NCBI GenBank assembly: GCA_002470275.1
Contig: DKNY01000068.1
Span: 4,859 to 68,858 of the forward strand
Origin: Gammaproteobacteria bacterium UBA7376
GTDB lineage: Bacteria > Pseudomonadota > Gammaproteobacteria > Pseudomonadales > Azotimanducaceae
Length of the DNA stretch: 64,000 nucleotides
Reading direction: 5' to 3'
Positions 61,257 through 64,000 of this stretch are shown here, in pieces. The notes below the pieces were generated by a model. The model was not told the origin of the DNA. It did not search any database and saw nothing but the letters and a program-made list of their open reading frames with translations. Numbering within the stretch: the first letter of the stretch is position 1; the number at the start of each line of letters is the position of its first letter. Both the position numbers and the translations under genes were made by a program.

Positions 61257-62165
61257 TTGAATGATTCATTCAGCGTCGTAGCGGTCGTTGCGCGACGACA
61301 CACGGATACGATTATCGACAGTGTATGCGCTGTAGAAGCCGTGCTGTTGGCCAATGGCGTGCGCGTGGTCTTTGGGCCGGAGACATTGGATGCCTTGGCG
61401 GCCGCGGGTATGGGAACGTCGTCCCGCCAGGGGTGTGCGATTAGCGATATGGCCGAGCAGGTTGATTTGGTCATCGTCGTAGGAGGAGATGGCAGCCTGC
61501 TAGGGTTTGGTCGCGAGCTAGCCTCATCGGATGTACCGGTGCTGGGCGTGAACCGCGGCGGGCTCGGGTTTTTGGCGGCGATCTCGCCGGAGCAAATCGA
61601 AAGTAACCTGACTGAAATTTTGGCGGGTCAGTTCACCATTGAGGAACACTTTCTCTTGGAAGCCTCGGTGCATCGAGAGGGTAGGGTCATTGCCCGCCAA
61701 ACGGCCTTGAACGACATTGTTGTGAGTCCTGGCGTGACCAGGATGATGGAATTTGCCCTCTGGCTAAATGACGACTTTGTCTATGACCAGCGCTCGGATG
61801 GTCTGATTGTTGCCAGTCCGACCGGGTCTACGGCCTATGCTCTGTCCGCAGGCGGACCCATTATGCATCCCCAGCTGGATGCCATCGTCATTGTCCCTAT
61901 GTTCCCGCATACGCTCACGTCTCGGCCTCTTGTGGTGCCCGGTGACGGCACCCTCAAGATGCGCCTTATCGAACTGAGAGGTGTTGAACCACAGGTGAGC
62001 TGTGACTCGCAGGTCAATATGCCGCTCGCCATCGGCGACGAGCTTCAGATTCGGAAATTTCCATCTCGCTTGCGGCTGCTTTATCCCTCGGGCCATAGCT
62101 TTTATCAGGCATGTCGATCGAAGCTGGATTGGGCGAGTCGCTTGGGTGGTCAGAAGCTGCCTTAG
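61257..62165 (+). CDS. nadK: NAD kinase
   Basis: A 302-residue kinase that makes NADP from NAD. The GGDG motif lies in IVVGGDGSLLGFGRE, followed by GVNRGGLGFL, the NE-type segment ALNDIVVSPGV and TPTGSTAYALSAGGPI-type (SPTGSTAYALSAGGPI) conserved loop. It starts at TTG 61257 after GGAAGG; the nearby ATG at 61261 is out of frame. Divergent from cysE. Confidence 0.95.
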   Translation: MNDSFSVVAVVARRHTDTIIDSVCAVEAVLLANGVRVVFGPETLDALAAAGMGTSSRQGCAISDMAEQVDLVIVVGGDGSLLGFGRELASSDVPVLGVNRGGLGFLAAISPEQIESNLTEILAGQFTIEEHFLLEASVHREGRVIARQTALNDIVVSPGVTRMMEFALWLNDDFVYDQRSDGLIVASPTGSTAYALSAGGPIMHPQLDAIVIVPMFPHTLTSRPLVVPGDGTLKMRLIELRGVEPQVSCDSQVNMPLAIGDELQIRKFPSRLRLLYPSGHSFYQACRSKLDWASRLGGQKLP

Positions 62166-62806
62166 CCCGACGAGGGGAGCAGGGCAGACCAGCGCGCTAA
62201 GTCTTCTGGGCGATCAATATCCGCCAGGATACCCAAGTCTTCTAAAAGGTGGTCCTGTACCGCCCCAGCGCGCGCTTGAAGGAGGTGTTTAGCCCCCCTG
62301 TCACCTTCAGAACGACAAAGGTCCTGGAACAGTGAGGCGTGAAAGCCGACAGGGTGACCCTGTCTTGGTGTAGCCTCGGGCACGGGTATCTCCTGGCTCA
62401 GCGTCGGGCGAATGATTAGCTTTGACGACGTCAGCGCCACCTGCTGGAGAGAATCAAGGGTTTCCTGCCGAATAAAGGGCATGTCGAGCAGGCCGACAAA
62501 GGCCCAGGGACAGGCCGAGGCTCCCATTAGGCTTTGCATGCCGTCGGCTAGGGAAGCCCCCATGCCCTGATGCGCTCGCTCGCTCAAGACGATCTTGGCA
62601 AACGGCGACAGTATCTCGGCCAGGCTCTCGTCGCCTTGGCGCAATACGATAAAGAGCTGGGAGAAGGTTTGGGCATAGCGCCTGGCGGTCTGTTCCGCCA
62701 CGCTGGCGGCTCCGAGCCGGGCCAGCCGCTTATCGGTGCCGAAGCGTCTTCCCAGGCCGGCACCGAGCAGCAGAGCACTGCAGCACTGCTCTGTTTTTTG
62801 CTGCAC
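62162..62806 (-). CDS. mocA: Nucleotidyltransferase, MocA-like (molybdenum cofactor cytidylyltransferase)
   Basis: A 214-residue nucleotidyltransferase. The N-terminal motif is ALLLGAGLGRRFGTDKRLA, the metal-binding Asp is in VGLLDMPFI, and GHPVGFHASLF follows. MocA attaches CMP to molybdopterin for xanthine dehydrogenase-type enzymes. It overlaps the XdhC-like gene by one base (TAGTG), and the pairing is usual. It starts at GTG 62806. Its likely client is a molybdenum hydroxylase such as the one ending at 296. Confidence 0.86.
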   Translation of the reverse strand: MQQKTEQCCSALLLGAGLGRRFGTDKRLARLGAASVAEQTARRYAQTFSQLFIVLRQGDESLAEILSPFAKIVLSERAHQGMGASLADGMQSLMGASACPWAFVGLLDMPFIRQETLDSLQQVALTSSKLIIRPTLSQEIPVPEATPRQGHPVGFHASLFQDLCRSEGDRGAKHLLQARAGAVQDHLLEDLGILADIDRPEDLARWSALLPSSG

Positions 62807-63795
62807 TAGACCCCTTCAGATCGCGCTTGGGCAAGAATGTTTTTTCGGACCGCAGTTATTTCCGCGATGATGGCGACGGCGATCTCTGGGGGTGTTTTGC
62901 TGCCAATGGGCAAGCCGATGGGGGCGTGCAGGCGATCGATATTCTGTTCGCTCACCTCAAGTGCCATCAGTCTTTCTCGTCTGCTGGCAGAGGATTTGGT
63001 GGAACCCATGGCGCCGATGTAAAAAGCCTGGGTCTCAAGGGCTTCCATCAGTCCCATATCGTCAATACGAGGGTCATGGGTAAGAGCGACAATGGCCGTG
63101 GCCGGATCATCTGCGTACGCTCTGACCGCATCGTCCGGCATGAGATCGGTCTTGCTTACGTCAGGCACCGGAAACTGGTCGAGCAGCTCGGTTCGTGGGT
63201 CGCACACCGTAATGTGATAGTCCAGGCATTTGGCCATCTGGGCCAGGTATTGGCTCACCATGCCGGCGCCGATGATAAAGAGTTGGTTCCGAGGGCCTAG
63301 GGTATGGGTTAGCGTTTCATCTGCTGGGTTCCAGGAAAGCGGTGCATAGTCGACGTCAGGAATGGTTTCAAAGCCGCCAGGCTTCAGCGTGACGATTCGG
63401 CGTATGCAGCGACGTTCTTCCAAGGCCGTCTCAATGGCAAGAAACTGAGACCGAACCGCTTCGCTTGGGGCATGAGGCTCCACCAGGATATCCAGATGAC
63501 CGCCACAGGGCAGGCCGAATTTCTCCGTTTCCTCGGCCGTCACGCCGTACTGAAAGTACTGGGGCGCGTGGGCAGCGAGCCTGCCTTCGGTCAATCTTTC
63601 CATGAGGTCATCTTCAACACAGCCCCCGGACAGGGACCCGACCATCTCACCGTCAGCGTTGCAGGCAAGCAGCGATCCCACGGGCCTGGGCGAGGAGCCC
63701 CAGGTTTGCACCACGGTTGCTAACCAACAGGCACGGTCCGCAAGCAGCCATTGGTTGACCTGCTGAATGACCTCTTTGTCGACATTTTGAAGCAT
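62806..63795 (-). CDS. XdhC/CoxI family molybdenum hydroxylase maturation factor
   Basis: A 329-residue protein. The N-terminal XdhC/CoxI domain has WLATVVQTWGSSPRPVGSLL and GSLSGGCVEDDLM, then FGLPCGGHLDILVEP with its conserved Cys. The C-terminal Rossmann domain begins LFIIGAGMVSQYLAQMAK and ends YIGAMGSTKSSASRRERL. XdhC inserts or sulfurates the molybdenum cofactor in xanthine dehydrogenase-type enzymes. It is followed by mocA, overlapping by one base. ATG at 63795. The 205 bases before it at the window edge show no clear gene. Confidence 0.93.
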   Translation of the reverse strand: MLQNVDKEVIQQVNQWLLADRACWLATVVQTWGSSPRPVGSLLACNADGEMVGSLSGGCVEDDLMERLTEGRLAAHAPQYFQYGVTAEETEKFGLPCGGHLDILVEPHAPSEAVRSQFLAIETALEERRCIRRIVTLKPGGFETIPDVDYAPLSWNPADETLTHTLGPRNQLFIIGAGMVSQYLAQMAKCLDYHITVCDPRTELLDQFPVPDVSKTDLMPDDAVRAYADDPATAIVALTHDPRIDDMGLMEALETQAFYIGAMGSTKSSASRRERLMALEVSEQNIDRLHAPIGLPIGSKTPPEIAVAIIAEITAVRKNILAQARSEGV

Positions 63796-64000
63796 GGAGA
63801 GAGCCTACAAGATCGTAGGGAGGCAGGAAAGTCTGGTGCCCTATGGGGTCAACGGCAGTTCAGATTCCAAGCCCTGTTCGTGGATTGCAACGGCTGAAGA
63901 ATCCGCGATACTGAAGCGCTTGCTCGGGTTAGGCCATCATCACCGCTGGTCCCGGAGCCGACGCAGGAAGAAGCGGAAAAGCAACAGCACTCGGGCCTAG

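Noticed and set aside
63794-64000. Plus-strand ORF of 68 codons at the window end
   Set aside because: It starts inside the xdhC start codon region on the opposite strand, has an Arg/Lys/Ser-rich end with no recognisable motif, and looks like a chance frame.
63929-64000. Possible tail of a minus-strand gene ending at a TAA at 63929-63931
   Set aside because: Only 23 open codons are visible, without motifs, so it cannot be supported.

Overview
The window is a chromosomal stretch of a gammaproteobacterium, most likely a marine heterotroph of the Cellvibrionales/Halieaceae type. This is inferred from gene order and content; no rRNA or other taxonomic marker is present. Supporting signs are the dnaX-ybaB-recR block, YcgL/YcgN, HrpA and DusA (all gammaproteobacterial), a complete Na+-translocating NADH:quinone reductase operon, a sodium-symporter family transporter, and many acyl-CoA, SDR and aldehyde dehydrogenase genes. 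I see no rRNA, tRNA, CRISPR, insertion sequence or prophage. Genes are dense, and many pairs overlap by 1-13 bases.

Layout. 1-0.5 kb: end of a molybdenum hydroxylase large subunit overlapping a MoaD-like protein. 0.76-5.6 kb: dnaX, ybaB, recR, rnd, ycgL, ycgN and a small membrane protein. 5.7-11.7 kb: MoxR ATPase with a VWA partner, then hrpA. 11.7-14.9 kb: PP2C phosphatase/STAS partner switch, then a TerB-like gene and dusA on the other strand. 15.2-22.3 kb: lone lpxC, then nqrABCDEF behind a near-consensus promoter. 22.4-27.1 kb: EamA transporter, a GrdB-like gene with an in-frame UGA, divergent bfd/bfr with Fur-like boxes, DUF7009, mobA and a crotonase. 27.1-34.8 kb: GNAT, amino-acid permease, NSS transporter, double-hotdog thioesterase, TVP38 plus flavoprotein disulfide reductase, and a c-type cytochrome lipoprotein with a membrane partner. 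34.8-39.5 kb: nitroreductase, SDR, HupE/UreJ, VOC protein and a multifunctional beta-oxidation protein. 39.7-51.2 kb: RNase AM, a small barrel protein, aldehyde dehydrogenase with terminator, HIT, SDRs, ferredoxin, mmsA, hydroxyacid dehydrogenase, small membrane proteins and an MFS transporter. 51.3-58 kb: a tight six-gene unit of gluconate-2-DH subunit 3-like protein, GMC oxidoreductase, ThuA-like protein, acyl-CoA dehydrogenase, APH-fold kinase and SDR. 58-64 kb: D-cysteine desulfhydrase/ACC deaminase-like, PfkB kinase, cysE, nadK, mocA and xdhC.

The main discovery candidate is on the minus strand at 23300-24181. Two apparent ORFs are one 293-codon gene of the glycine/sarcosine/betaine reductase selenoprotein B family, split by an in-frame UGA. 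The UGA begins a UxxC motif, the frame stays open for 131 more codons, and a hairpin directly downstream has the geometry of a bacterial SECIS element (8 perfect base pairs plus 3 more after a mismatch, GUC loop, 18 nt from the UGA). The simplest reading is a selenoprotein rather than a pseudogene. The Sec machinery (selA, selB, selC, selD) is not in the window.

Functional themes: sodium-based energetics (Nqr, NSS symporter), fatty acid and branched-chain catabolism (acyl-CoA dehydrogenase, crotonases, mmsA), molybdenum cofactor chemistry scattered across the window (hydroxylase tail, MoaD, MobA, MocA, XdhC), iron storage (bfd/bfr), and cysteine metabolism (cysE with a D-cysteine desulfhydrase-like enzyme).
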